Assembly: GCF_013377085.1 (NCBI RefSeq)
Contig: NZ_JACAAX010000019.1
Location: forward strand, 1-64,000
Origin: Rhodoplanes sp.
Lineage (GTDB): Bacteria; Pseudomonadota; Alphaproteobacteria; Rhizobiales; Xanthobacteraceae
Length of the DNA: 64,000 nt
Direction: 5' to 3'
The notes beneath the pieces were generated by a model. The model was not told the origin of the DNA. It worked only from the letters and a program-made list of their open reading frames with translations, and did no database searches. The first letter of the stretch is position 1. Each line of letters begins with the position of its first letter. This document shows, piece by piece, positions 1 to 8,257 of the stretch. A program made the position numbers and the translations under genes.

Positions 1-113
1 GGCCCGCGCCGTGCGCCGACCGCGCCCCGGCCGGCCCGGTCCCGCGCGGACCGCCCGGCGCCAGCCCGCCCCCGTCAATCCACGAGACAGAAGTTCACGA
101 GAAAGACGTTCAG
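1..113. other. Left edge, no gene assigned
   Basis: Very GC-rich sequence up to the start of hydN. It may contain the 3' end of an upstream gene, but no frame gives a recognisable protein. A weak purine stretch (gagaaag) lies about 10 nt before the hydN ATG. Confidence 0.3.
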
Positions 114-662
114 ATGAATCGCCTCATCGTCTCCGAACCATCCAAGTGCATCGGATGCCGGACCTGCGAGATCGCCTGTGTTCTCGCGCATTCGAAGAGC
201 AACGACGTCGACGCGATGTCGAAGAAGGACTTCGCGCCGCGCCTCAAGCTGATCCGGACGCTGAATATCTCCACGCCGGTGACGTGCCATCACTGCGACG
301 ACGCGCCCTGCCTCAACGCCTGCCCGGCCGGCGCCATCGTCTATCGGGCCGACACCGTCCAGGTCGACCAGGAGCGCTGCATCGGCTGCAAGACCTGCGT
401 GGTCGCCTGCCCGTTCGGCGCCATGGACGTGATCTCGGTGCCGGCAAGGCGCGCCTTCGCGGGCGTGCAGATCGCCAACGGCATGAAGGCCGAGGCGCAC
501 AAATGCGACCTCTGCCTCGGCCGCGACGGCGGCCCGGCCTGCGCCGAGGTGTGCCCGACCAAGGCGCTGCACGTCATGGACGAGGCCGCGCTGGAGACAA
601 CCCGCCGGCTGCGCCAGCAACGGGCCGCCGTCGAGGCCGCGACGTTCGGCGCGGTCGCCTGA
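114..662 (+). CDS. hydN: HydN-type 4x[4Fe-4S] ferredoxin, formate dehydrogenase electron partner
   Basis: Predicted cytoplasmic electron-transfer protein of 182 aa that would take electrons from the adjacent formate dehydrogenase. Sixteen cysteines fall into four clusters: CIGCRTCEIAC near residue 12, CHHCDDAPCLNAC near 61, CIGCKTCVVAC near 85 and CDLC with a PACAEVC partner near 125-140. This is the HydN/HycB/DmsB ferredoxin pattern. No signal peptide is present. It sits 56 nt upstream of fdhF on the same strand, which matches hydN-fdhF pairing in formate hydrogenlyase systems. The family call is firm. The specific name rests on the neighbour, and a HycB-like role in a hydrogenlyase complex is equally possible. 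Confidence 0.85.
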   Translation: MNRLIVSEPSKCIGCRTCEIACVLAHSKSNDVDAMSKKDFAPRLKLIRTLNISTPVTCHHCDDAPCLNACPAGAIVYRADTVQVDQERCIGCKTCVVACPFGAMDVISVPARRAFAGVQIANGMKAEAHKCDLCLGRDGGPACAEVCPTKALHVMDEAALETTRRLRQQRAAVEAATFGAVA

Positions 663-718
663 ACGAGACCCCTTCGCGTCGCCCGAGCGACGTCCCTTTC
701 ACACCGTGAGGTGACACC

Positions 719-2893
719 ATGGACAAGCACATTTCCGTCTGCCCGTATTGCGGCTCCGGCTGCAAGTTCAACCTGCTGGTCGAGAACGACAAGGTCGTCG
801 GGGTCGAGCCGCTCAACGGCGTGACCAACCAGGGCGAGCTCTGCCTGAAGGGCTGGTACGGCTTCGACTTCGTCAACGACACCAAGATCCTCACCCCGCG
901 CCTCAAGCAGCCGATGCTGCGCAGGTCGCGCACCGAGCCGTTCCAGGCGGTGTCGTGGGACGAGGCGATCGCCTTCACGGCCAAGCGCCTCTCCGAGATC
1001 AAGAGCAAGCACGGCCCCGATTCGATCATGCTGACCGGTTCCTCGCGCGGCACCGGCAACGAATCGAACTACGTCGCGCAGAAATTCGCCCGCGCCGTGA
1101 TCGGCACCAACAATATCGACTGCTGCGCCCGCGTCTGCCACGGCCCCTCGGTCGCCGGCCTGATGGTGACGCTCGGCAACGGCGCCATGTCGAACTCGAT
1201 CTGCGAGATCGAGGACACCGACTGCATCCTGTGCTTCGGCTACAATGCCGCCGACAGCCATCCGATCGTCGCCCGCCGGATCATCAAGGCGAAGGAGAAG
1301 GGCGCGAAAATCATCGTCTGCGACCCGCGCCACATCGAGACGGCGCGCATCGCCGACCAGTGGCTGGCGCTCAAGAACGGCTCCAACATGGCGCTGGTCA
1401 ACGCCTTCGCCAATGTGCTGATCACCGAGGGCCTCTACGACAAGACTTACGTGGCGAAATACACGGAGGGCTTCGAAGAGTACAAGGCGACGGTCGCCAA
1501 ATACACGCCCGAATACGTCGAGGAGATCACGGGCCTGAAGGCCTCCGAGATCCGCGAGGCGATGCGGACCTACGCGGCCGCCAAGTCGGCCACCATCCTG
1601 TGGGGCATGGGCGTCACCCAGTGGGGCCAGGCCGTCGACGTGGTGAAGGGCCTGTCCGGCCTCGCGCTGCTCACCGGCAATCTCGGCCGGCCGAATGTCG
1701 GCGTCGGCCCGGTGCGCGGCCAGAACAACGTCCAGGGCGCCTGCGACATGGGCGCGCTGCCGAACGTCTTCCCCGGCTACTATTACGTCACCGACGCCGA
1801 GGCGCGCGCCAGGTTCGCCAAGGCCTGGGGCGTGCCGAGCCTGCCCGACAAGGTGGGCCTGTCGATCACCGACGTGCCGCACGCCGCCGAGGCCGGCAAG
1901 CTCAAGGCGATGTACATCTTCGGCGAGGATCCGGCCCAGACGGAGCCCGATCTCGCCACGGTGCGCAAGGGCTTCGAGGCGCTCGAGCTGATCATCGTGC
2001 AGGACATCTTCATGACCAAGACGGCGATGTTCGCCGACGTCATCCTGCCGGCGACCTCGTGGGGCGAGCACGACGGCATCTTCTCCTCCGCCGACCGCGG
2101 CTTCCAGCGCTTCTACAAGGCCGTGAACGCCAAGGGCGACGTCAAGCACGACTGGGAGATCTACGGCCTGATGGCGAAGGCCTTGGGCTACGGCGGCATC
2201 GACTATCACTCGACCGAAGAGATCTGGAACGAGCTGATCTCGCTGTGCCACCTCTACAAGGGCGCGACCTACGAGAAGCTCGCCGGCCTCGGCTACGTCC
2301 AGTGGCCGTGCCCCGACGAGAGCCATCCCGGCACGCCGTGGCTCTACGAGGGCAACCAGTTCCAGACCAAGAGCGGCAAGGGCCTGCTGTTCGCCGCCGA
2401 GTGGCGCCCGCCGCTGGAGAAGGTCGACGAGGAGTATCCGCTCGGCCTGTGCACGGTGCGCGAGGTCGGCCACTACTCGTGCCGCTCGATGACCGGCAAC
2501 TGCAACGCGCTGGCGACGCTGGCCGACGAGCCCGGCTACGTCACCATCAATCCGAAGGACGCCGCCAAGGTCGGCGTCAAGGACCAGGAGCTCGTCTGGG
2601 TGCAGTCGCGCCGCGGCAAGGTGATCGCCCGGGCGAGCATCACCGACCGCACCAATGTCGGCGCCGTCTACATGACCTACCAGTGGTGGATCGGCGCCTG
2701 CAACGAGCTCACGGTCCATCACGTCGACCCGATCTCGAAGACGCCGGAATACAAGTATTCGGCCGTGCGCCTCGAGACGATCGCCGACCAGGTGTGGGCC
2801 GAGACCTTCGTCCAGCAGGAATACGGGAACCTCAAGGCCAAGCTGGCCAAGGCCGCGACCCCGGTCGCGGCCCGGGTTTCCGAGCCGGCGTGA
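719..2893 (+). CDS. fdhF: Formate dehydrogenase H-type catalytic subunit, cysteine form
   Basis: Molybdopterin enzyme of 724 aa that oxidises formate to CO2. It follows E. coli FdhF closely along its whole length (about 715 aa there). The N-terminal [4Fe-4S] site is C8, C11, C15 and C42. The active site reads CCARVCHGPSVAGL: Cys140 (codon TGC at 1136-1138) occupies the position of Sec140 in E. coli, followed by the conserved His141, so this is a selenium-independent version. No twin-arginine signal is present, so it is cytoplasmic. The ATG at 719 follows a gtgaggtgac stretch. It lies between hydN and hypA and probably works with a hydrogenase outside the window (formate hydrogenlyase). A stand-alone role with another acceptor cannot be excluded. 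Confidence 0.93.
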   Translation: MDKHISVCPYCGSGCKFNLLVENDKVVGVEPLNGVTNQGELCLKGWYGFDFVNDTKILTPRLKQPMLRRSRTEPFQAVSWDEAIAFTAKRLSEIKSKHGPDSIMLTGSSRGTGNESNYVAQKFARAVIGTNNIDCCARVCHGPSVAGLMVTLGNGAMSNSICEIEDTDCILCFGYNAADSHPIVARRIIKAKEKGAKIIVCDPRHIETARIADQWLALKNGSNMALVNAFANVLITEGLYDKTYVAKYTEGFEEYKATVAKYTPEYVEEITGLKASEIREAMRTYAAAKSATILWGMGVTQWGQAVDVVKGLSGLALLTGNLGRPNVGVGPVRGQNNVQGACDMGALPNVFPGYYYVTDAEARARFAKAWGVPSLPDKVGLSITDVPHAAEAGKLKAMYIFGEDPAQTEPDLATVRKGFEALELIIVQDIFMTKTAMFADVILPATSWGEHDGIFSSADRGFQRFYKAVNAKGDVKHDWEIYGLMAKALGYGGIDYHSTEEIWNELISLCHLYKGATYEKLAGLGYVQWPCPDESHPGTPWLYEGNQFQTKSGKGLLFAAEWRPPLEKVDEEYPLGLCTVREVGHYSCRSMTGNCNALATLADEPGYVTINPKDAAKVGVKDQELVWVQSRRGKVIARASITDRTNVGAVYMTYQWWIGACNELTVHHVDPISKTPEYKYSAVRLETIADQVWAETFVQQEYGNLKAKLAKAATPVAARVSEPA

Positions 2894-2910
2894 CGACGGG
2901 CGCCGGGAAA

Positions 2911-2976
2911 TGACGAGTGCTCTCCCCGCATGCGGGGAGAGGTGACGAGTGCCTCTCCCCGCATGCGGGGAGAGGT
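2911..2976. repeat. Two tandem copies of a palindromic intergenic repeat
   Basis: Two near-identical units of about 33 bp (2911-2943 and 2942-2976), each containing a perfect palindrome centred on GCATGC with arms CTCTCCCCGCA/TGCGGGGAGAG (2920-2941 and 2952-2975). They fill the fdhF-hypA gap. Each can form an 11-12 bp stem in RNA. They look like REP-type elements of GC-rich alphaproteobacteria and might attenuate transcription between fdhF and hypA, but no T-run follows. Confidence 0.85.
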
Positions 2977-2994
2977 CGAGCAAGGACACGAAAC

Positions 2995-3336
2995 GTGCAC
3001 GAGCTGACGATCTGCGACAATCTGATCGGCATGCTCGCGGCCGAGCGCCGCAGGCGCGGCTTCACGGCCGTCACGCGGCTCAAGATCGAGATCGGCCGGC
3101 TGAGCTGCCTCGATCCGGAGGCGTTGCGCTACGCCTTCGACATATCCGTCCGCGATACCTTCATGCACGGCGCGACGCTCGAGATCGAGCGCCCCCGCGG
3201 CCGCGCGACCTGCCTCGATTGCGGCACCGCCGTCGAGGTCGACACCCGCCTCGACGCCTGCCCGCATTGCGGCGGCGTCCGCCTCGACCCCACCGGGGGC
3301 GATAAGATGCGTCTGATCGAGATGGAGATCCGATGA
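2995..3336 (+). CDS. hypA: Hydrogenase maturation nickel-delivery protein HypA
   Basis: A 113-aa protein from the GTG at 2995, chosen because it gives the canonical start (M)HELTI, in which the His after Met is the nickel ligand. An upstream in-frame ATG would read through the palindromic repeats and is unlikely. The zinc ribbon is visible as CLDC near residue 73 and CPHC near 90. The family hands Ni2+ to [NiFe]-hydrogenase or urease precursors with HypB. The stop TGA overlaps the next start (ATGATG), implying translational coupling to the small Cys/His-rich ORF that follows. Confidence 0.93.
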   Translation: MHELTICDNLIGMLAAERRRRGFTAVTRLKIEIGRLSCLDPEALRYAFDISVRDTFMHGATLEIERPRGRATCLDCGTAVEVDTRLDACPHCGGVRLDPTGGDKMRLIEMEIR

Positions 3337-3506
3337 TGTGCGAGCACTGTGGACGCGATCACGCGCCGCGGACCGAAGCGCGGAGTCCGGCTGATCACGC
3401 CGCCGGTCCGGCGCAGGACGCGCCCCGAAAGATCGGCGGCGACGCGCCGCCGCCGGCGGGCCACCCGCATGACGGACGCTCGGCGGCCGCCGATCCGGCC
3501 GCCTGA
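3336..3506 (+). CDS. 56-aa Cys/His-containing peptide resembling the HypB N-terminus
   Basis: Short ORF that begins at ATG 3336 (or 3333) inside the hypA stop codon and ends at TGA 3504. The product starts MCEHCGRDH, like the CxxCG metal-binding leader of HypB, then becomes Ala/Pro-rich with scattered His and Asp. The GTPase domain that should follow is absent, and hypC starts 22 nt later. Position (hypA-X-hypC) and start motif suggest a hypB remnant or a stand-alone nickel-binding peptide. A full hypB may exist elsewhere in the genome. Homology is inferred from the motif and position only. Confidence 0.5.
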   Translation: MCEHCGRDHAPRTEARSPADHAAGPAQDAPRKIGGDAPPPAGHPHDGRSAAADPAA

Positions 3507-3528
3507 GCGAACCGCGAAAGCGCGCGCC

Positions 3529-3876
3529 ATGTGCATCGCCCTCCCCCGAAAGGTCGTCGCCGTCGTCGACCCCGCGCGCGCCATCGTGGCGCTCGCAGCC
3601 GACGACGGCGCGGCCGGCGAGGCCGAGACGGTGTCGGCGGCGCTGCTCGTCGACGACGAGCGCGGCGTCGACGCGCTGGTCGGCGCCTGGATGCTGGTCC
3701 ATGCCGGCTTCGCCCTCGCCGTCATCGACGAGGAGGATGCGCGGTCCCGCCTGCAAATGTTCGCCGCCATGCGCGGCGATCCGGGCAGGCTCGACCTGTC
3801 GGATCTTCACGCCGAGCTCGATCCCGATCTGAACGCCGCCGCAGCGCCTAAGCCGCGCCGCCTCGACGTGATCTGA
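3529..3876 (+). CDS. hypC: Hydrogenase maturation chaperone HypC/HupF family
   Basis: A 115-aa protein from the ATG at 3529, starting MCIALP, the HypC signature in which Cys2 binds the Fe(CN)2CO precursor and the hydrogenase large subunit. It keeps the family beta-barrel pattern (VGAWMLVHAGFALAVIDEEDA). The last 30 residues are a Pro/Ala-rich extension beyond the usual 75-95 aa. It is the last gene of the hydN-fdhF-hypA-hypC run. The frame is open upstream to 3349, but only the MCIALP start is credible. Confidence 0.9.
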   Translation: MCIALPRKVVAVVDPARAIVALAADDGAAGEAETVSAALLVDDERGVDALVGAWMLVHAGFALAVIDEEDARSRLQMFAAMRGDPGRLDLSDLHAELDPDLNAAAAPKPRRLDVI

Positions 3877-4081
3877 TCAGAACGGGAGCGCAACTCGATC
3901 CACGGCCTCGGCCGACGGCGCGCCCCGACGTCGCCGGTCACAGTCGCATAACCGTGTTGCACAATCGACGACGCTCGCGGCGACATAGAGGTTCCACCGA
4001 TAGGCCGCGTTCCAGTAACATAGTATAGTCGACGGCGATGCGGCCGTTTCTCGGCATCTGGACCCCCCCGGCCCCACTCCC

Positions 4082-4981
4082 ATGCAAGAGAAGCTTCAAT
4101 TCCTGCTCGCCCTCGCCCGCGAAAAGCATTTCGGCCGGGCGGCGCAGGTCTGCGGCGTGTCGCAGCCGAACCTGTCGGCGGCGATCAAGCAGCTCGAATC
4201 CCTGCTCGGCGTGCCGCTGGTCGATCGCGGCGCCCGCTTTCTCGGCTTCACACCGGAGGGCGAGCGCGTGCTCGAATGGGCGCGCCGGATCGTCGGCGAC
4301 GTGCGCGCCATGCATGCCGACATCGAGACCATGAAGCTCGGCCTCAAGGGGCATCTGCGCATCGCCGCCATCCCGACCGCGCTGCCGGTGATCTACCGGC
4401 TGACCTCGGCGTTCTGGCAGCGCCATCCCGGCATCAAGATCTCGATCGCCTCGCACACCTCGACCGAGGTGCTGTCGCTGCTCGAGAACCTGGAGGCCGA
4501 TGCCGGCCTCACCTATCTGGACAACGAGCCGGTCGGCCGCGTCTCCGAGGTGCCGCTCTATCGCGAGCGCTACTATCTGGTGACGCCCGGCGATGGCCCG
4601 TTCGCCGGCCGCGCCTCGGTCACCTGGGAGGAGGTGGCGACGCTGCCGCTCTGCCTGCTGACGCCCGACATGCAGAACCGCCGCATCATCGACCGCATCT
4701 TCAAGGAGGTCGGCATCGAGGTCGAGCCGATGCTCGAATCGAGCTCGATCGTCGTGCTGGCGACGCATCTGCGCTCGGGCCAGCTCTCCACCGTGATGCC
4801 CCGCGTGATGGCGGAGGAGCTGGCCATGCCGGCCGCGATCGCCTCGATCCCGATCGTCGCGCCCGACGCCTCGACGCTGATCGGCCTCGTGGTGGCCAAG
4901 CGCGACCCGCAGCCGCCCCTCACCGCGGCGCTGATCGCCGAGGCGCGCCTGCTCGCACCGAGCCTCGCCTCGATGATGTGA
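4082..4981 (+). CDS. LysR-family transcriptional regulator
   Basis: A 299-aa LysR protein. The winged helix-turn-helix covers residues 1-60 (FGRAAQVCGVSQPNLSAAIKQL) and a LysR substrate-binding domain follows from about residue 90 to 290. LysR genes of this type often accompany formate dehydrogenase operons, so control of the upstream fdh/hyp genes is a reasonable guess, but the ligand is unknown. It is codirectional with hypC, with a 205-bp gap in which I see no convincing promoter. The start ATG follows a C-rich run without a clear ribosome binding site. Confidence 0.85.
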   Translation: MQEKLQFLLALAREKHFGRAAQVCGVSQPNLSAAIKQLESLLGVPLVDRGARFLGFTPEGERVLEWARRIVGDVRAMHADIETMKLGLKGHLRIAAIPTALPVIYRLTSAFWQRHPGIKISIASHTSTEVLSLLENLEADAGLTYLDNEPVGRVSEVPLYRERYYLVTPGDGPFAGRASVTWEEVATLPLCLLTPDMQNRRIIDRIFKEVGIEVEPMLESSSIVVLATHLRSGQLSTVMPRVMAEELAMPAAIASIPIVAPDASTLIGLVVAKRDPQPPLTAALIAEARLLAPSLASMM

Positions 4982-5011
4982 GAGCGGCCACCGAACGGCC
5001 CGCATCGCGGC

Positions 5012-5584
5012 TCAGCGCGAAGGCTTGCCCCGTCCACGACGGAGCTTCGCGGCGCCGCTCGGCTTCGCGGCCTTCGCACCTGACCGCTTCGCCGCGCCGG
5101 CCTTGTGATCGGCGGCGTGCTCGGGCGCGGCAGCAAGCGGGTGCGCATGCCCATGATCATGGCCGTGCCGGTGCGCCGACGCCGGCGCCTCCGGCACGAT
5201 GTAGAGATGCCCGTGCCGCACGCCACGCTGCGTCGTCACGCTGTCGGCGAAGGCCGAGACCTCGCGCACCGAGCCGCGCAGCACCGCGATCTCCAGGCAG
5301 TCCTCGTGCGAGAGATGCACGTGCATGGTGGCCACCGAGAGATCGTGGTGATCGTGCTGGCTGTTGGTGAGCCGGCGGGCGAGGTCGCGGGTCTCGTGCT
5401 CGTAGACATAGGCGAGCGCCGCGAAGCACTGCGCGCCGGTGGCGTGCCGGGTGCGCTCGGCCTGGTCGGCCTGCCGGACCATGTCGCGGATCGCCTCCGA
5501 CCGATTCTGATACCCGCGCCGCGCGCACAGCGCGTCGAGCGCCTCCAGGAGTTCGTCGTCGATCGCGATCGTGACCCGTTGCAT
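5012..5584 (-). CDS. nikR: Nickel-responsive regulator NikR with His-rich C-terminal tail
   Basis: A 190-aa protein. The first ~135 residues are NikR: a ribbon-helix-helix DNA-binding domain ([14 protein letters not shown]) and an ACT-like nickel domain with the HVHLSHEDC ligand motif (the H-x-H...C of E. coli NikR). The remaining ~55 residues are an unusual extension with [11 protein letters not shown], then Ala/Lys/Arg-rich sequence, possibly a Ni-storing or DNA-tethering tail. Usual length is about 133 aa. It is divergent from a TonB receptor operon and next to the hyp genes, consistent with nickel-dependent control of metal uptake. Confidence 0.92.
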   Translation of the reverse strand: MQRVTIAIDDELLEALDALCARRGYQNRSEAIRDMVRQADQAERTRHATGAQCFAALAYVYEHETRDLARRLTNSQHDHHDLSVATMHVHLSHEDCLEIAVLRGSVREVSAFADSVTTQRGVRHGHLYIVPEAPASAHRHGHDHGHAHPLAAAPEHAADHKAGAAKRSGAKAAKPSGAAKLRRGRGKPSR

Positions 5585-5783
5585 GAGATCCCCTCGTCCA
5601 TGCGCCGGCGTCGTGGCGTTCCGAGACGAGACCGCCGGCGCGCGACCCTAGGCCGACGATGCCGTCTTGTCACGCCGGGCACCGCGACCGACGGGTCCTG
5701 AGCGCGACGAGGACACCGCCGGTGCTCCGAACAGATCCGGACCGGATGCGGCCGCGACACGGCGCAGGAAAACCCGCCATGCC

Positions 5784-5844
5784 GTATGACGTTTCTGTTG
5801 TTTGTTCCTAATGACGGTGTTACGAAATTGATCATTGATCATAC
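5784..5844. promoter_or_regulatory. Candidate metal-regulator half-sites upstream of the TonB operon
   Basis: GTATGA at 5784-5789 and TCATAC at 5839-5844 form an inverted pair like the NikR half-sites of E. coli, but 49 bp apart rather than 16. A GATCATTGATCAT direct repeat overlaps the right half. The site lies in the nikR-TonB intergenic region. It is suggestive only. Confidence 0.3.
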
Positions 5845-5881
5845 CGGCGCCGCGGTGGCGCCGGAAGGGCATGCCGAACCC

Positions 5882-8257
5882 ATGTGTCGCGACCTCGTGT
5901 CCCGTTGCTCCTGCCAGCCGCGTCCCGGCCGCTCCCGTTCCGATTCGGCCGCGCTCCTCGGCACCCTCTCGGCCTCGGTGTCGGGCATGACGCTGGTCCG
6001 CATCGCCATGCTGACGGCGATGCCCTCACTCTTTGTCCCGGCCGCGGCGCAGGACGCCGCGCCGGCGACGCCGCCGGAACAACGCGCCGCCGCGCCGCAG
6101 TCCCCCTCCCACCTGCCGACCCTGGTGGTGACGGCGCCGCGGCGCGCCGCTCGGGCGCCATCGTCGACGACGCGCGGCGGCACCCGGACCGCCGCGCCGG
6201 CGACGCCCGCCCCGGCGGCTCCCGCCGGCGCCTCCGCCGGCACGGGTGGCGGCGGCCTGATGAGCACCGGCCCGGGCGGCGACGGCGGCCCCGGCCGCGG
6301 GCAGCTCTCCACCGCGGCCTCGGCCCAGCCGGCGGCCAGCACCACGCTCGACGCGGCCTGGATCAGCCGCGTGCCGATCGCCAGCTATGGCGACCTGTTC
6401 CGGCCGGTGCCCGGCGTCAACATCTCGAATTTTGGCCAGGGCGCCATCGGCTACGGCATCGCCCTGCGGGGCTTCACCGAGGCCGAGCACGGCCGCGACG
6501 TCGCCTATGCGATCGACGGCGTGCCGATCAACATCGTCTCGTCGATCCACACGCCGAACTACGTCGATCTCAACACGCTGATCCCGGAGACCGTGAGGAG
6601 CATCGAGATCATCCGCGGCCCGTTCTCGGTGGAGTTCGGCGATTCCAATCTCGGCGGCTCGGTGAAGATCGAGACCAAGCGCTCGGAGCCGTTCTCCACC
6701 GCCACCGCCTCGGGCGGCTCCTTCGCCACCGGCCGCGGCCTTCTCACGCTGAGCAGCCGGGGCGGCGCGTGGGAGCCCTATGTGGCGTGGGAGGGCTACC
6801 GCACCGAGGGCTGGCGCGACAACAGCTTCATCGACCGCTACAACGGCTTCAACAAGGCCTCGACCAAGGTCGGCGAGGACGGCGTGCTGTCGCTGCGCGT
6901 CCAGGCCTACGGCACCGACTACGGCGCCCCGAGCTACATCAACCGCGACGCCGTGCTGGCCGGGACGCTCTCGCCGAGGACGGCGGTCAACGGCACCGAC
7001 GGCGGCAGCCGCTACTACGAGAACCTGGTGGCCAACTACGTCGCCGGCGCCACCGACCAGGAGCTCTCGGGCGTCCTGTTCGTCAGCCACGATCTGTTCG
7101 ACCGCTTCGCCGATTTCGGCGGCGGCCAGCGCTGGCAGCACGACGAGCGCAGCACCGCCGGCGGCACCATCCGCAAGGTGTGGACCGGTGCGCTGGCCGA
7201 GCGGCTGCCGCTCCAGATCCTGGTCGGCGCCAACTGGCGCAGCGACTCGATCGGCACGTTCCAGGGCAGGACCGTCGCCCGCCACCTCACCACGCCGACG
7301 CTCAGCGCCGCCACCGAGCAGACCAACCTGGCCGGCTTCGCGCAGATCCAGGTGAAGCCGGCCGAGTGGCTGAAGATCACGGGCGGCGGCCGCTTCGACC
7401 AGTTCTTCTACGACGTGACGGACCACCTCGCCCCGCTGAACTCGACCACGATCTCGCCCAACATCCCGACCCCGAAGGCCGGCGTGTCGATCACCCCGGC
7501 CTCGTGGCTCGAGCTCTACGGCAATTACGGCCAGGGCTTCCGCAGCATCGACTCCGTGCTCGAGCTGATCGGCAATCCCGGCATCAAGCCGTTCAGGATC
7601 GAGAGCGAGGAGGTCGGCGCCCGGTTCAAGCTCGATCGCCTCAGCGTCCAGGGCGACGTGTGGACGACCACGTCGGAGAACGAGTCGTTCCAGGCGGCGC
7701 CCGGCCTGCCGGTGACGTTTTTGGGCGCGGCGCGGCGCGAGGGCTTCGACATCGATACCCGCTTCGCCGTGGTGCGCGAGACCGGCACCAACGTCGCGCT
7801 GTTCGCCAATTACGGCGCCGTGCGAGCGCTGTTGTTGAACAGCGCGCCCTCCTGGTACGTGCCGAACGTGCCGGCCTATGTCGCCAATGTCGGCGTCGAC
7901 TTCGACATCGCCACCCGCGGGACCGAGCGGCTGTTCGGCTCGGCCTATGTCACCTTGGTCGGCAGGAAGTACCTCACCCAGGACGGCCTGCTGACCACCT
8001 CGCCCTATTCGCGCGTCACCGGGCGGCTGAATTACGCCTTCGGCGACGGCTGGACCGCCTTCACCCAGGCGACCTGGTATCCGGGCGACACGACGAGCGA
8101 GATCGCGATCAATTTCGGCGACGTGGTCAACGCCTCCTCGGCCGACATCTACACCAGCCCGCAGGCCCGCCTCACCATGCTGGCCGGGCTCATCTACCGG
8201 TTCGGCGGACCGCCGGCCGCCGCGCCCCGCCCCACCACCAAGATGGTCGTGCCATGA
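5882..8257 (+). CDS. TonB-dependent outer-membrane receptor, probably nickel-related
   Basis: Outer-membrane beta-barrel receptor of about 791 aa. A long N-terminal export signal is followed by a Pro/Ala/Gly-rich stretch, the plug domain (near YGDLFRPVPGVNISNFG and VRSIEIIRGPFSVEFGDSN) and a barrel that ends IYRFGG. I use ATG 5882; ATG 5987 in the same frame gives a shorter signal, and 5786 is possible but less likely. The start of the DUF4198 gene overlaps the stop codon (ATGA). Adjacency to nikR and a DUF4198 gene suggests Ni or Co chelate uptake. The substrate is inferred from context only. Confidence 0.85.
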   Translation: MCRDLVSRCSCQPRPGRSRSDSAALLGTLSASVSGMTLVRIAMLTAMPSLFVPAAAQDAAPATPPEQRAAAPQSPSHLPTLVVTAPRRAARAPSSTTRGGTRTAAPATPAPAAPAGASAGTGGGGLMSTGPGGDGGPGRGQLSTAASAQPAASTTLDAAWISRVPIASYGDLFRPVPGVNISNFGQGAIGYGIALRGFTEAEHGRDVAYAIDGVPINIVSSIHTPNYVDLNTLIPETVRSIEIIRGPFSVEFGDSNLGGSVKIETKRSEPFSTATASGGSFATGRGLLTLSSRGGAWEPYVAWEGYRTEGWRDNSFIDRYNGFNKASTKVGEDGVLSLRVQAYGTDYGAPSYINRDAVLAGTLSPRTAVNGTDGGSRYYENLVANYVAGATDQELSGVLFVSHDLFDRFADFGGGQRWQHDERSTAGGTIRKVWTGALAERLPLQILVGANWRSDSIGTFQGRTVARHLTTPTLSAATEQTNLAGFAQIQVKPAEWLKITGGGRFDQFFYDVTDHLAPLNSTTISPNIPTPKAGVSITPASWLELYGNYGQGFRSIDSVLELIGNPGIKPFRIESEEVGARFKLDRLSVQGDVWTTTSENESFQAAPGLPVTFLGAARREGFDIDTRFAVVRETGTNVALFANYGAVRALLLNSAPSWYVPNVPAYVANVGVDFDIATRGTERLFGSAYVTLVGRKYLTQDGLLTTSPYSRVTGRLNYAFGDGWTAFTQATWYPGDTTSEIAINFGDVVNASSADIYTSPQARLTMLAGLIYRFGGPPAAAPRPTTKMVVP

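Noticed and set aside
2911-2976. Possible mini CRISPR array
   Set aside because: Only two units, and the units abut with no spacer between them; this is a tandem palindromic repeat.
341-2989. 882-codon open frame antisense to hydN and fdhF
   Set aside because: A mirror of high-GC codon use. The plus-strand proteins have clear motifs; the antisense product is Arg/Leu/Asp-rich low-quality sequence.
5827-5844. FNR/FixK-type box near TTGATCATTGATCA
   Set aside because: The right half is GATCA, not ATCAA, so it fails the TTGAT-N4-ATCAA consensus.
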